Shown here piece by piece: positions 1 to 7,627 of a stretch of 64,000 bases of DNA; positions within the stretch are counted from its first letter, which is position 1; the number at the start of each line of letters is the position of its first letter. Source of the DNA: Rickettsiales bacterium UBA4311 (lineage in GTDB: Bacteria; Pseudomonadota; Alphaproteobacteria; Rickettsiales; Deianiraeaceae); contig DGUL01000007.1 of the NCBI GenBank assembly GCA_002394665.1, positions 90,544 through 154,543 of the forward strand, in the 5' to 3' direction. Under the pieces are notes generated by a model, which was not told the origin of the DNA, did no database searches, and saw nothing but the letters and a program-made list of their open reading frames with translations. The position numbers and the translations under genes were made by a program.

Positions 1-336
1 CCCTTCTGGTATTGTTATAGAAACCAGTGCAGTTTTTCCTCTGCAAAGTTTTTCAACTATACTTCCAAAACTTTCTGCCTCATTAAAAAAATACTCACCC
101 TCGTAGACCTTATCGCAATCTTCAAGCACATCCCAAACTGCTGAATAAACACGGAAAACAAAAGCACTTGAAACAAAACCTTGACGATTAAGATCCTTCG
201 AAACTTTAGACAAACCAGCACCACCGCTAACGGAAAAACTACCTTCTTTACTGCTCTTGAAAAAAAGAGCTACGAGAAGCCACAAAAACACCAAGATAAA
301 AACGAAGAAACCAAGAAAATAGCTAAGCTTCTTCAC
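1..336 (-). CDS. mltG: Endolytic transglycosylase MltG (YceG), N-terminal part only
   Basis: MltG is an inner-membrane lytic transglycosylase that cuts nascent peptidoglycan strands and so limits glycan length. I read 112 codons from a GTG at 336. There is one membrane segment at about residues 4-26, then the YceG-type opening GAGLSKVSKDLNRQG, a helical stretch with YEGEYFF, and the strand ending TIPEG at the window edge. The catalytic Glu lies further on and is not in the window. The start sits 5 bases after the stop of rpmE, so the two are probably co-transcribed. The GTG start is inferred because no ATG occurs before the membrane segment. Confidence 0.85.
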   Translation of the reverse strand, partial: MKKLSYFLGFFVFILVFLWLLVALFFKSSKEGSFSVSGGAGLSKVSKDLNRQGFVSSAFVFRVYSAVWDVLEDCDKVYEGEYFFNEAESFGSIVEKLCRGKTALVSITIPEG

Positions 337-341
337 AAAGA

Positions 342-578
342 TTAGCCTTGAACTTTCTTAAATCTTGCATTAAATTTCTGCATCACTTTATTGACACTAT
401 TTTCCGCATCAACACCAGCATCTTCTTTCCAAGCTGGATGATTGAAAATATTTATTTCAGCAACAATTCTATCCCCTTCTATCGTTGAAGCACTTTCAAA
501 AACCAATTTGCTACCATCTTTGTTGAACGTCTCTATTGTAATAGGATGATAGTTTGGATGAATACCTGCTTTTGCCAT
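342..578 (-). CDS. rpmE: 50S ribosomal protein L31
   Basis: L31 is a small protein of the large ribosomal subunit at the central protuberance. The 78-residue product has the family opening AGIHPNYHPITIETF, the HPAW motif near the middle and the basic end FNARFKKVQG. It lacks the CxxC zinc residues, so it is the non-zinc form. It lies 5 bases upstream of mltG and 49 bases downstream of the HAD phosphatase gene on the same strand, which suggests one transcript. The length is normal for the family. Confidence 0.9.
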   Translation of the reverse strand: MAKAGIHPNYHPITIETFNKDGSKLVFESASTIEGDRIVAEINIFNHPAWKEDAGVDAENSVNKVMQKFNARFKKVQG

Positions 579-627
579 AAAAACTTCCCAGCAATTGAAC
601 TCAAAACTTTTTTTATAAAAAGCAAGA

Positions 628-1359
628 TTATATTTTTTGCTTACGCAAAGTTTTTACCAATCTTAAAAGTCTTCTATAAGAAGTGAAAAAAACCTTCTCC
701 CCAATCAAATTTCCTTGCTCTGTAATAATTTTTTCAGCCTCACATTTGTTAATTATAAAAGCACATCCGCCGAAATTTAACGCGGTCATAACGTCGCTAT
801 ATCTATCACCTATATTCCAGCAACTTTTTCCAACCGCACCGCAAGCCTCCGCGACTTTATCGCAAAATTCTTTTGAAGGTTTTTGCAAAGTTCCAAAATC
901 AAGAGTTCCGTAAGCATTTGTAAAATATTTATCCAACTTTGCTTTTTTTAATGCATCACGCAAGCCGTCTCCTCTTTTTTGAGAAATTACAAACATAGGA
1001 ATTCCATATTTATACAACTTTTTTATCAATTTTACTACTCCGTGAACCTTACAAATCCGTTGTTTTGAAATATAAACATCATAATCCTCATTACATTTTG
1101 CGAAAATCTCATTTGATTTATTTGTCTTGATAAAAGCCCATTGTTCGCTGTCTTTTTTTATTTTTTTTAAAGCCTTCAAAAATTCCTTATCTTTTTTCTT
1201 ATCAAAGTTCATCTTTAAAGCATACTTAAACGCCTTAATTAAATGCTTATCTTCGGCTATCGTTCCGTCGTAATCAAAAAAAACAACATCCGGCAATTTG
1301 GTAATATTTTCAAATTTTGTCGCTGGTAGCCTTTTGATTTTTGCAATCGTTTCCAACAT
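628..1359 (-). CDS. HAD-superfamily phosphatase
   Basis: A haloacid-dehalogenase-type hydrolase, probably a phosphatase acting on a small phosphorylated substrate. Motif I is DYDGT (about residue 29), the nucleophile being the first Asp. A helical cap follows (about residues 40-100). Motif II is VISQ near residue 124, a Lys follows in the LQKPSKEF stretch (KPS), and the acidic motif is GDRYSDVMTA near residue 183. The phosphoglycolate phosphatase/GmhB/histidinol-phosphatase branches all look like this, so I give no substrate. It is divergent from trmD and heads the rpmE-mltG group. Confidence 0.8.
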   Translation of the reverse strand: MLETIAKIKRLPATKFENITKLPDVVFFDYDGTIAEDKHLIKAFKYALKMNFDKKKDKEFLKALKKIKKDSEQWAFIKTNKSNEIFAKCNEDYDVYISKQRICKVHGVVKLIKKLYKYGIPMFVISQKRGDGLRDALKKAKLDKYFTNAYGTLDFGTLQKPSKEFCDKVAEACGAVGKSCWNIGDRYSDVMTALNFGGCAFIINKCEAEKIITEQGNLIGEKVFFTSYRRLLRLVKTLRKQKI

Positions 1360-1467
1360 AAAAACTCATCATTTTAATCGTTGTTTTTTCTTTGTCAAGA
1401 AAAGTGAGCTCAATAAACTATTGCAAATAATGACGCATATTTACATATAAAAAGTAAATATTCTGTA

Positions 1468-2181
1468 ATGAAAATTCACATCCTAACCTGCTTCCCAGAT
1501 TATTTTTCAGGAACATTTTGTTCGTTGTTAGGACGAGCGACAAAAGAAGGAAAACTTCAATTCAATATCATTGATATAAAAAAATATGGCATTGGAAGAT
1601 ATTCAAGGATAGATGAAAAACCAGCAGGAGGCGGAAGCGGTTTAATAATGCGAGCCGATGTCATTGAAAAAGCCTTACTTGATAATTTTAACATTGAGGA
1701 ATTTATTGATAATCCGAAAAAACAAATAATATTGCCATCCCCAAGAGGGAAAAGATTTACACAAAAAACAGCCGGCGAACTTGCCAAGATAGATGAAATA
1801 ATTTTTTTATGCAACAGATACGAAGGAATAGACCAAAGAGCAATAGAATACTTCAAAATGCGACAGATATGTGTAGGAGAATATATTCTAATGGGAGGAG
1901 AAACAGCGACTATGTGCATAATTGAAGCGAGTTGCAGACTGATTGATGGCATCCTCGGCAACCCTGAAAGTATAAAAAATGAAACATTTTCAGGAACATA
2001 TCAAGACAATATTGAATGTGACCAATACACACAGCCAAGAGAATGGAATGGTTTGAAAATACCTGAAGTTTTACTATCAGGGCACCACGGCAAAATAGCG
2101 GAATGGAGAAAAGAAAAACAAGAAGGAAAAAAAAATAACAAAACAAATGAAGTTGAAAAATTCAAACAAAAAAACCAATAA
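1468..2181 (+). CDS. trmD: tRNA (guanine37-N1)-methyltransferase TrmD
   Basis: TrmD methylates N1 of G37 in tRNAs reading CNN codons, using S-adenosylmethionine, to prevent +1 frameshifting. The SPOUT knot is clear: GGGSGLIMRADVI (about residues 54-66), SPRGKRFTQ, NRYEGIDQRAIEY and GEYILMGGETATM. The C-terminal tRNA-binding part has the usual QYTQPREWNG and SGHHGKIAEWR. The last 20 residues are an extra Lys/Asn-rich tail. The gene stands alone here, without the common rpsP-rimM-trmD-rplS arrangement. It converges on mnhG with a 4-base gap. Confidence 0.96.
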   Translation: MKIHILTCFPDYFSGTFCSLLGRATKEGKLQFNIIDIKKYGIGRYSRIDEKPAGGGSGLIMRADVIEKALLDNFNIEEFIDNPKKQIILPSPRGKRFTQKTAGELAKIDEIIFLCNRYEGIDQRAIEYFKMRQICVGEYILMGGETATMCIIEASCRLIDGILGNPESIKNETFSGTYQDNIECDQYTQPREWNGLKIPEVLLSGHHGKIAEWRKEKQEGKKNNKTNEVEKFKQKNQ

Positions 2182-2185
2182 GATA

Positions 2186-2482
2186 CTACTCGTCTTTGTT
2201 TGAGTAGAAATAGGCTATTCGTATTATCATATAACTTGTAATTGGTGTAGTAATATACCAAATAATTATCCCCACACACATTTTAATCGCAGTAAAAAAA
2301 TCTCCTAACCCAGCAAATAAAGATGCAATTCCAAGAATGGCCAGAGGAATTCCAAGCATATCGTTAATCGTCCCTATGTGAATACGAGTGTAAACATTTG
2401 TAAATCTTGCAAAACCAAGCATCGTCGTAAGTGTTAAAAAGAAACCTAATGATAACAAAATGTATCCTATCGTTGTGAACAT
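2186..2482 (-). CDS. mnhG: Mrp-type Na+/H+ antiporter subunit G
   Basis: A small membrane subunit of the multi-subunit Mrp (Mnh/Sha) cation/proton antiporter. The 98-residue product has three hydrophobic segments (about 5-25, 41-60 and 66-90) and the family signature GFARFTNVYTRIH followed by a Gly/Leu-rich second helix. It lies 3 bases downstream of mnhB, so they form a mini-operon in the order B-G. The other subunits (A, C, E, F) are not nearby. A D-type subunit is encoded 13 kb away at 15802-17250. Confidence 0.85.
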   Translation of the reverse strand: MFTTIGYILLSLGFFLTLTTMLGFARFTNVYTRIHIGTINDMLGIPLAILGIASLFAGLGDFFTAIKMCVGIIIWYITTPITSYMIIRIAYFYSNKDE

Positions 2483-2485
2483 AAA

Positions 2486-2944
2486 TTACTCTTCTTCCTT
2501 CAATAAAACCATTAAAGTTGTAAAAATTCTTCCTACACCAGCAAAAACCACCATAGCGATCCCGAGCTCAACAATAAAAACACCAATAGCATTTGGATGA
2601 GCTACTGGCAAAAACGAATAATCAAGAAAGTTTCCTGTAAAAAACAAGCCAACAAAACCAAATCCAGTATAAAAAACAAAACCGACCAATGAAGTAATTG
2701 TTAAAACCCCTTCTTTTGCCATTTTAAAACCAACGTCAAGGTTTATAAAATAATATAAACACAAAGCACAAGCGAATATCACACCAGCCTGAAAACCTCC
2801 GCCGGGCGTGTAATCGCCGTGCGAGTGAACATAAAAGCCAAAAATTAACAAAATTGGAAAAACAAACTTGGAAAGCAAGTTTATGATCATCGAATTATCT
2901 TTTATGTCAACCTTGGTCTTCACAATGCTGTTGCTGTAAGACAT
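2486..2944 (-). CDS. mnhB: Mrp-type Na+/H+ antiporter subunit B (MnhB domain)
   Basis: MnhB-domain membrane protein of the Mrp antiporter. The signature HGDYTPGGGFQAGV lies in the first half, followed by three further hydrophobic helices and a GIAMVVFAGVGR segment before an acidic tail. The frame is open to a TTG at 3001. I prefer the ATG at 2944 (MSYSNSIV), since the TTG version adds 19 residues not expected for the family, but neither start has a strong ribosome binding site. It is followed 3 bases later by mnhG. Confidence 0.83.
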   Translation of the reverse strand: MSYSNSIVKTKVDIKDNSMIINLLSKFVFPILLIFGFYVHSHGDYTPGGGFQAGVIFACALCLYYFINLDVGFKMAKEGVLTITSLVGFVFYTGFGFVGLFFTGNFLDYSFLPVAHPNAIGVFIVELGIAMVVFAGVGRIFTTLMVLLKEEE

Positions 2945-3053
2945 TCCAGATAACCTATCTGTGATAATCGATAAAACCTTCACACGAGCAGAAAAAAACA
3001 AGATCCTTTTTTATCAAGTATTTTTTTACAATACCGACAATCAAAGATAAACG

Positions 3054-3126
3054 TGCCAGTTGTCAGACTCGGACTGACGACCTACTGATTACAAATCAGT
3101 TGCTCTACCAACTGAGCTAAACTGGC
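3054..3126 (-). tRNA. tRNA-Thr (anticodon UGU)
   Basis: Full cloverleaf on the minus strand: acceptor GCCAGTT pairs with AACTGGC, discriminator A. The D arm is GCTCAGTTGGTAGAGC and the anticodon stem ACTGA/TCAGT encloses loop TTTGTAA. The T arm has a diverged loop TCCGAGT. Anticodon TGT reads ACA and ACG/ACU. The 3' CCA is not encoded. It sits between mnhB and carD. Confidence 0.95.
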
Positions 3127-3254
3127 GACGTAAAGACGATAGTTAAGAGGTTTTTTATTTTCAAGTATTAAAACAACTTTTACAAAAATTCTAAAATTTT
3201 CTGCTCATCACAATACACACAATAAAAATTTTTTTTACAAATCTATAACCGCTC

Positions 3255-3283
3255 TTGACAAAGAAAAAAATAAACTATATTAT
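3255..3283 (+). promoter_or_regulatory. Sigma70-type promoter of carD with a leaderless start
   Basis: A perfect -35 box TTGACA (3255-3260), 17 bases, then TATTAT (3278-3283). Transcription would start about 6-7 bases after the -10 box, at roughly 3289-3291, which is the carD ATG itself (3289). No Shine-Dalgarno sequence is present. The mRNA is therefore predicted to be leaderless. Confidence 0.65.
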
Positions 3284-3288
3284 TGAGT

Positions 3289-3930
3289 ATGATCCCTGTT
3301 AAAGTTGAGTTGGGCGAAGGTAAGGTTGAGCTCAAAGAAGGTATGATTTTGTGCACGCCTACCGAAGGTCCTTGTGAAGTTGTCGCTATTGAGAAAAAAA
3401 AAATACTCGGTAGTGATGTAAGTTTTTGCAAACTTGTGTCAAAAATAGATGGCTTAAATATTTATTTGCCACTTGAAAAAATGAAAGGCATGGGCATTAG
3501 GACGGTTATTAGTGCCGAAAATGCCAAGAAAATTTTGACAAATATTTTTGGTAAAAGTGCAAAAGCAATGAAGGGTGTTTGGACGAAAAAAGTTCAAGAA
3601 TATGAAAAAAAATTGTATTCTGGAAATATTATTCTTGTCGCTGAAATTGTTCGTGATTTGTACGCCAATATGAAAGATCCTTCAAGATCTTATGGTGAAA
3701 GACAAATTTACAACAATGCCCTCGGGAAAATGGTTGAGGAGTTTGCTTATGCTTTAAATATTACAAGTCAAGAAGCACATAAAACCATTATAGATAGACT
3801 CGAAGAGAAATATGCTTCATCACATAAGAATGCTGTTTCAAAAATAGATGACAGTGACTTTGATGATGACGGCGATGATTTCAAAGATGATGAGTCGGAT
3901 GACTTTGAAGATGAAACCGAGGTTGCTTAA
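3289..3930 (+). CDS. carD: CarD/CdnL-type transcription regulator
   Basis: CarD-family proteins bind RNA polymerase beta through an N-terminal Tudor-like domain and stabilise open promoter complexes with a C-terminal helical domain. Here the RNAP-interaction domain covers about residues 10-70 (GMILCTPTEGPCEVVAIE, IYLPLEKM) and the helical domain about 75-175. The last 30 residues are an unusual run of Asp/Glu (DDDGDDFKDDESDD). The start is the ATG at 3289; a TTG two codons earlier is possible but would lie inside the promoter. The phosphohexomutase gene follows on the same strand after 24 bases. Confidence 0.9.
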   Translation: MIPVKVELGEGKVELKEGMILCTPTEGPCEVVAIEKKKILGSDVSFCKLVSKIDGLNIYLPLEKMKGMGIRTVISAENAKKILTNIFGKSAKAMKGVWTKKVQEYEKKLYSGNIILVAEIVRDLYANMKDPSRSYGERQIYNNALGKMVEEFAYALNITSQEAHKTIIDRLEEKYASSHKNAVSKIDDSDFDDDGDDFKDDESDDFEDETEVA

Positions 3931-3954
3931 TACTAAAAACAAGGATAGTGAACT

Positions 3955-5382
3955 ATGAACCACACCTTTGATAAAGTTTTGTTGCGTAAGTATGATGTCC
4001 GTGGTATCTACGGAAAAGATTTAAATGAAGTTGATGCTTATTTTTTTGGGCTTGCTTATGCAACTTACTCGCTTGGGGAATATTGTAAAAATTCTTCAAG
4101 CAATTCAAAATACGAAAAAAAAATTGTCGTGGGAATGGACGGGAGACTATCTTCTCCTTTGTTGCACCAACAACTCATTAAAGGAATACTTGATGCGGGA
4201 GTTGATGTTATAGACTTGGGACTTGTTTCTTCTCCAATGGTTTGTTATGGTGCGGAGCTTTTAAACGCAATTGCTTGCGTAGCAACAACAGCATCACATA
4301 ATCCAAAAGAATACAATGGATTTAAATTTGACTTCAAAGGCAAACCTTTTTTTGATGAGCAAATTTTACACCTTGCAGAAATGTGTAAAGACATAAACAA
4401 AGCAGAAAAACAAGGAAATTATAGCAGATACGACATTGCGGACGAATATACCAACCATATATTAACAGGAATAAACATAAAAGAAAACTCGCGAATTTTA
4501 TTCGATTGTGGCAACGGAGCGACTGGGGAAATAGTCGAAAAGCTATGCGAAGCGATTCGGCAAAAATTCAACATCGTTGCAGATGCAATTTTTACAGACA
4601 TTGATGGAAACTTTCCAAACCATCATCCAGATCCGACAATTAAGAAAAATATGGAAATACTTGCTAAGAAAGTCGTTGAAGAGAAATATGATCTTGGCAT
4701 TGGATTTGACGGCGATGGCGACAGAATTGGAATAATTGACAACAAAGGACAAATGCTTTATGGCGATCAAATTTTACTAATTTTAGCAAAAGATATTATA
4801 AAAAAAAACCCAAAAGCAAAAATAGTCGCAGAAGTAAAAGCCAGTAAAGTTGTCTACGACGGAATAAAGCAAGCAGGTGGAGAACCGATAATGTCAAAAA
4901 TAGGACATACATACATTCGCAAGATTATGGACGACGAAGGAGCTTTGTTAGGCGGGGAAACTTCCGGACATATATTTTTTAATGACAAATTCAGTGGTGT
5001 AGATGATGCTATTTATGTCGCTATGAGAATGCTTGATGTTTTGTCAAAAACAGATAAAAAAATGAGCGACTTGCTTGAAGAAATTCCAACGACATTTTGT
5101 ACTCACGACTTGAAACTTGAAATAGACGAAAACGATAAGTTTGCTATTATTGACAGAATTGCAGAAAATTTAAAAAATGATGGTAAGATTTTCAACGACC
5201 TTGATGGCGTAAGAATTGAAACGAACGGAGGTTGGTGGATGGTAAGAGCGAGCAATACGCAAAACGTTTTGGTTGGACGTTGTGAAAGCGACACAAAAGA
5301 AGGCCTTGAAAGCCTAAAAATGGAATTTGAAAAATATCTAAAACAAGTTGGCTATACCGAAAAAATAAACTTTGATGATTAA
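3955..5382 (+). CDS. Phosphomannomutase/phosphoglucomutase
   Basis: An alpha-D-phosphohexomutase of the AlgC/ManB type that interconverts hexose 6- and 1-phosphates for nucleotide sugars, and so feeds LPS or capsule synthesis. All four active-site regions are visible: the phosphoserine loop TTASHNPKEYNGFK (about residue 115), the metal loop GFDGDGDRIG (about 262), the sugar-binding GGETSGH (about 334) and the C-terminal phosphate-binding region RASNTQNVLVGRCE. Length 475 is normal. It follows carD in the same direction and precedes yraN. PMM and PGM activities cannot be separated from the sequence. Confidence 0.92.
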   Translation: MNHTFDKVLLRKYDVRGIYGKDLNEVDAYFFGLAYATYSLGEYCKNSSSNSKYEKKIVVGMDGRLSSPLLHQQLIKGILDAGVDVIDLGLVSSPMVCYGAELLNAIACVATTASHNPKEYNGFKFDFKGKPFFDEQILHLAEMCKDINKAEKQGNYSRYDIADEYTNHILTGINIKENSRILFDCGNGATGEIVEKLCEAIRQKFNIVADAIFTDIDGNFPNHHPDPTIKKNMEILAKKVVEEKYDLGIGFDGDGDRIGIIDNKGQMLYGDQILLILAKDIIKKNPKAKIVAEVKASKVVYDGIKQAGGEPIMSKIGHTYIRKIMDDEGALLGGETSGHIFFNDKFSGVDDAIYVAMRMLDVLSKTDKKMSDLLEEIPTTFCTHDLKLEIDENDKFAIIDRIAENLKNDGKIFNDLDGVRIETNGGWWMVRASNTQNVLVGRCESDTKEGLESLKMEFEKYLKQVGYTEKINFDD

Positions 5383-5405
5383 AATCATCGGCTAACAAAA
5401 ACAAA

Positions 5406-5789
5406 ATGCCAATAAAAACCGAGAAAAATGAGCGATATTTTACAGGTTTAGAAGGCGAAGAGATTGCATTAAAAGAAATGGAGAAGCTTGGCTTTTTGCT
5501 CGTAAAAAAACGGTATAAAACCGAGTTCGGTGAGATTGATCTGATAGTAGAAAATGAAAAACAAAAGCTCGTCGTTTTTCTTGAAGTAAAACGAAGAAAA
5601 AAAATTTATGATTTCTCCGCGGTTATATCAAAAGCACAATGGCACAGAATTTATGACTCTGCCGAGCAATTTTTGGCAGAAAACTTTGAGAAATATAAAG
5701 ATTACAATATTCGCTACGATGCCTTTATTTGCTTTACAGAAACAAAAACAACCCATCACATTGAGAATGTTTTTCCGATGGAGATATAA
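5406..5789 (+). CDS. yraN: YraN/UPF0102 family nuclease-like protein
   Basis: Member of UPF0102, a widespread family with an endonuclease-like fold whose role is not firmly known. The core GLEGEEIALKEMEKLGF...GEIDLI...FLEVKRRKK contains the PD-(D/E)xK-like residues Glu, Asp (EID) and EVK. The end YDAFICFTE is also typical. Length 127 is normal. It starts 23 bases after the mutase stop and probably belongs to the same transcript. Its 3' end abuts a degraded methyltransferase gene on the other strand. Confidence 0.88.
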   Translation: MPIKTEKNERYFTGLEGEEIALKEMEKLGFLLVKKRYKTEFGEIDLIVENEKQKLVVFLEVKRRKKIYDFSAVISKAQWHRIYDSAEQFLAENFEKYKDYNIRYDAFICFTETKTTHHIENVFPMEI

Positions 5790-5790
5790 T

Positions 5791-6064
5791 TTATGCAATG
5801 TTTGTAATAATTTTTCTTGCAATTCTTTCAACAACCGGCACGCAAACGCTATTTCCTGCTTGTTTGTATAAGCGACAATCGCTGATATTTGGCAACACAA
5901 AATCTTTTGGAAAACCTTGAAATAAAAAGCATTCTCGCGGTGTTAGTTTTCTAATTCCACAGTCATCCAAAATCAATGGCATATACAATCTCAACACCAT
6001 TATTTTTGAAACCAAGACATATACCACCAACTCCTGCGAAAAGACTAATTGCTTTGAGTGTCAT
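5791..6064 (-). pseudogene. Remnant of a C5-cytosine DNA methyltransferase (internal deletion)
   Basis: From the ATG at 6064 the frame reads MTLKAISLFAGVGG, which is motif I (FxGxGG, SAM binding) of m5C methyltransferases, then ICLGFKNN and YAIDFG before a TGA. One frame over, the next residues are DCGIRKLTPRECFLFQGFP and YKQAGNSV, which are motifs IX-X at the very C-terminus. About 200 residues, including the catalytic PCQ loop, the ENV motif and the target recognition domain, are missing and the frames do not match. This is a collapsed gene. Its start codon overlaps the stop of the upstream gene (ATGA), so they were once an operon. Confidence 0.85.
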
Positions 6065-6489
6065 AGTGTTTCGTTTGATTTAGAGATATCGCTATAAATA
6101 CTATCGATTTCTTCGTTGTTTTTAAAAAAGGAACGAAGTTTTGTAAAATTAGCTTCGTGTAAACGAATTCCGTTGCGATATTGATGAATAATTTGCGATA
6201 CAATGTTTTTATAATTATTGGTTTGTAAAAGATGTTCATTATGTATTTCTTTCTCAATATCTTCGTTGATAAAATCAACAATACCTTTGGGAATATTATA
6301 ATTTGAAATATCTTTTACAATATTTGGTGGCAACATAATTTCATTCAATTTTGTACTTAATGAATATTCCGCAACAATGGAAAAAATTGCATTCAACTTT
6401 TTTATGCAATCTTCTTCTCTTGTTTTTTTGCAACCAAGATTAATATTCTCTATGTTGATAATTTTTTCAAAAACACTAAATAATCCCAT
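6061..6489 (-). CDS. Unknown 142-residue protein upstream of the methyltransferase remnant
   Basis: I do not recognise a family. The product is helical, with charged stretches (KKTREEDCIKKLNAIF, EDIEKEIHNEHLL, KLRSFFKNNEE). The ATG at 6489 (MGLFSVFEKI) is preferred over an upstream TTG that would overlap the end of leuS; a GGTGGGG stretch just upstream may act as a ribosome binding site. It is translationally coupled (ATGA) to the C5-methyltransferase remnant. By position it may be the endonuclease or an accessory part of a former restriction-modification system, possibly truncated itself. That role is inference only. Confidence 0.6.
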   Translation of the reverse strand: MGLFSVFEKIINIENINLGCKKTREEDCIKKLNAIFSIVAEYSLSTKLNEIMLPPNIVKDISNYNIPKGIVDFINEDIEKEIHNEHLLQTNNYKNIVSQIIHQYRNGIRLHEANFTKLRSFFKNNEEIDSIYSDISKSNETL

Positions 6490-6490
6490 A

Positions 6491-7231
6491 TCACCCCACC
6501 ACAAAATTCACCATTTTTCCTGTCTTTGAATTTGCAACGATGACTTTTTTCACTTCTTTTCCCGCAAGTGCATTTGCAACTTTGTCCTGCTTTTTTGCCT
6601 CTTCAACAATGGCATCTTGCTCTAAGTTTTTGTCAAGAGTTATACAAACCTTGAACTTGCCATTCACCGCAATACTCACCTGCATCGTGGTTTCTTCGAG
6701 ATGTTTTGCATCAACAGCAGGCAGTTTTTGCTGACAGCATAGCCCTTCACCGCCAAGCAACTGCCACATTGCTTCGCACATATGCGGACAAATTGGTGCA
6801 AAAACAATCGCCACATTTTTCATCACAACTCCAAGAGTATAATTGTTGTTCTTGTCAGCATAGTCCAGCCCGCTTAAAAAGTTAGTGAATTCGCGAAGTT
6901 TGGCAATGGCAACATTAAACTCAAACCGCTCAAAACAGCCAATATAAGCACTCAAAAAGCGGTGCATTTGCTTTATCATCTCCGGATTTTCAGTACCCGC
7001 ACGCTCGGTCGCCGTGCAAGCCAAAGCCCACACCCTTTGCAAGTATTTATGCACGCTCTTCACGCCAGCATCTGTCCACTCGAACTCCTTCTCGTATGGC
7101 GTGTCGCTCAAAATAAACATTCTCGCCGCATCCGCCCCGTATTTCTCAAAAATCTCCGTTGGAGCCACCACATTCTTCTTTGATTTTGACATTTTCTCAA
7201 TGCCGACTGAAAAAACTTCTTGCATAGACAT
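6491..7231 (-). CDS. leuS: Leucyl-tRNA synthetase, C-terminal subunit/fragment
   Basis: The carboxy part of a class I leucyl-tRNA synthetase. It begins at ATG 7231 and within 17 residues reaches KMSKSKKNVV, the ATP-binding signature loop, then YGADAARMFILSDTP and the helical anticodon-binding domain with VHKYLQRVW. It ends with the small C-terminal domain (VANSKTGKMVNFVVG). The matching amino-terminal half is at 7628-9439, separated by a 127-residue ORF. Together the halves give about 850 residues, close to the E. coli enzyme. Both halves are intact, so a two-chain enzyme is plausible. G+C is visibly higher than in the passenger ORF. Confidence 0.9.
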   Translation of the reverse strand: MSMQEVFSVGIEKMSKSKKNVVAPTEIFEKYGADAARMFILSDTPYEKEFEWTDAGVKSVHKYLQRVWALACTATERAGTENPEMIKQMHRFLSAYIGCFERFEFNVAIAKLREFTNFLSGLDYADKNNNYTLGVVMKNVAIVFAPICPHMCEAMWQLLGGEGLCCQQKLPAVDAKHLEETTMQVSIAVNGKFKVCITLDKNLEQDAIVEEAKKQDKVANALAGKEVKKVIVANSKTGKMVNFVVG

Positions 7232-7236
7232 AAAAA

Positions 7237-7620
7237 TTAAAACAAATCCTTATACCACTTTTTAATAAGATTATTATATTTTCCAAATATAATTTGTTTA
7301 AATATTGTTTTATAGTCTATACCACATAATAATTGCTGTATACCATTTATTCTAGATAAAACTTTTATGTTATATAAAAGTCTGTAGGTTGCATTATATT
7401 TTTTCAAATTATCAATAGTTTTAGTTTTTTCCCCATTAAAAATAAAATATTTTTTAATATAATATATTGCCATTATTTTCAAATAGAGCATATAACACTT
7501 ATCATAAATCAACAATAAAAATGATTTTACATTTTTTATTATTTTATCGTAATTTACTATAACAGAAACTAGTCCACCTATTCCACCAAATAGTAATAAT
7601 ATACTTTTTATTGTATCCAT
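7237..7620 (-). CDS. Small AT-rich membrane protein inserted between the two leuS parts
   Basis: Unknown 127-residue protein. The ATG at 7620 has GAGGAG ten bases upstream, formed by the last codons of the leuS amino-terminal part. One hydrophobic N-terminal helix (about residues 5-23, KSILLLFGGIGGLVSVIV) is followed by a second hydrophobic/basic stretch rich in Lys, Ile and Tyr. Composition is far more A+T-rich than leuS on both sides, which points to foreign origin. It ends 5 bases before the start of the leuS C-terminal part. I see no recombinase, intein or intron motif. Confidence 0.65.
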   Translation of the reverse strand: MDTIKSILLLFGGIGGLVSVIVNYDKIIKNVKSFLLLIYDKCYMLYLKIMAIYYIKKYFIFNGEKTKTIDNLKKYNATYRLLYNIKVLSRINGIQQLLCGIDYKTIFKQIIFGKYNNLIKKWYKDLF

Positions 7621-7627
7621 ATTCCAA

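Noticed and set aside
3283..3288. TTG start of carD two codons before the ATG
   Set aside because: It would begin inside the -10 box, and the ATG at 3289 fits the family start.
5608..5900. Overlapping ORFs at the yraN end
   Set aside because: Shadows of yraN and of the methyltransferase remnant.
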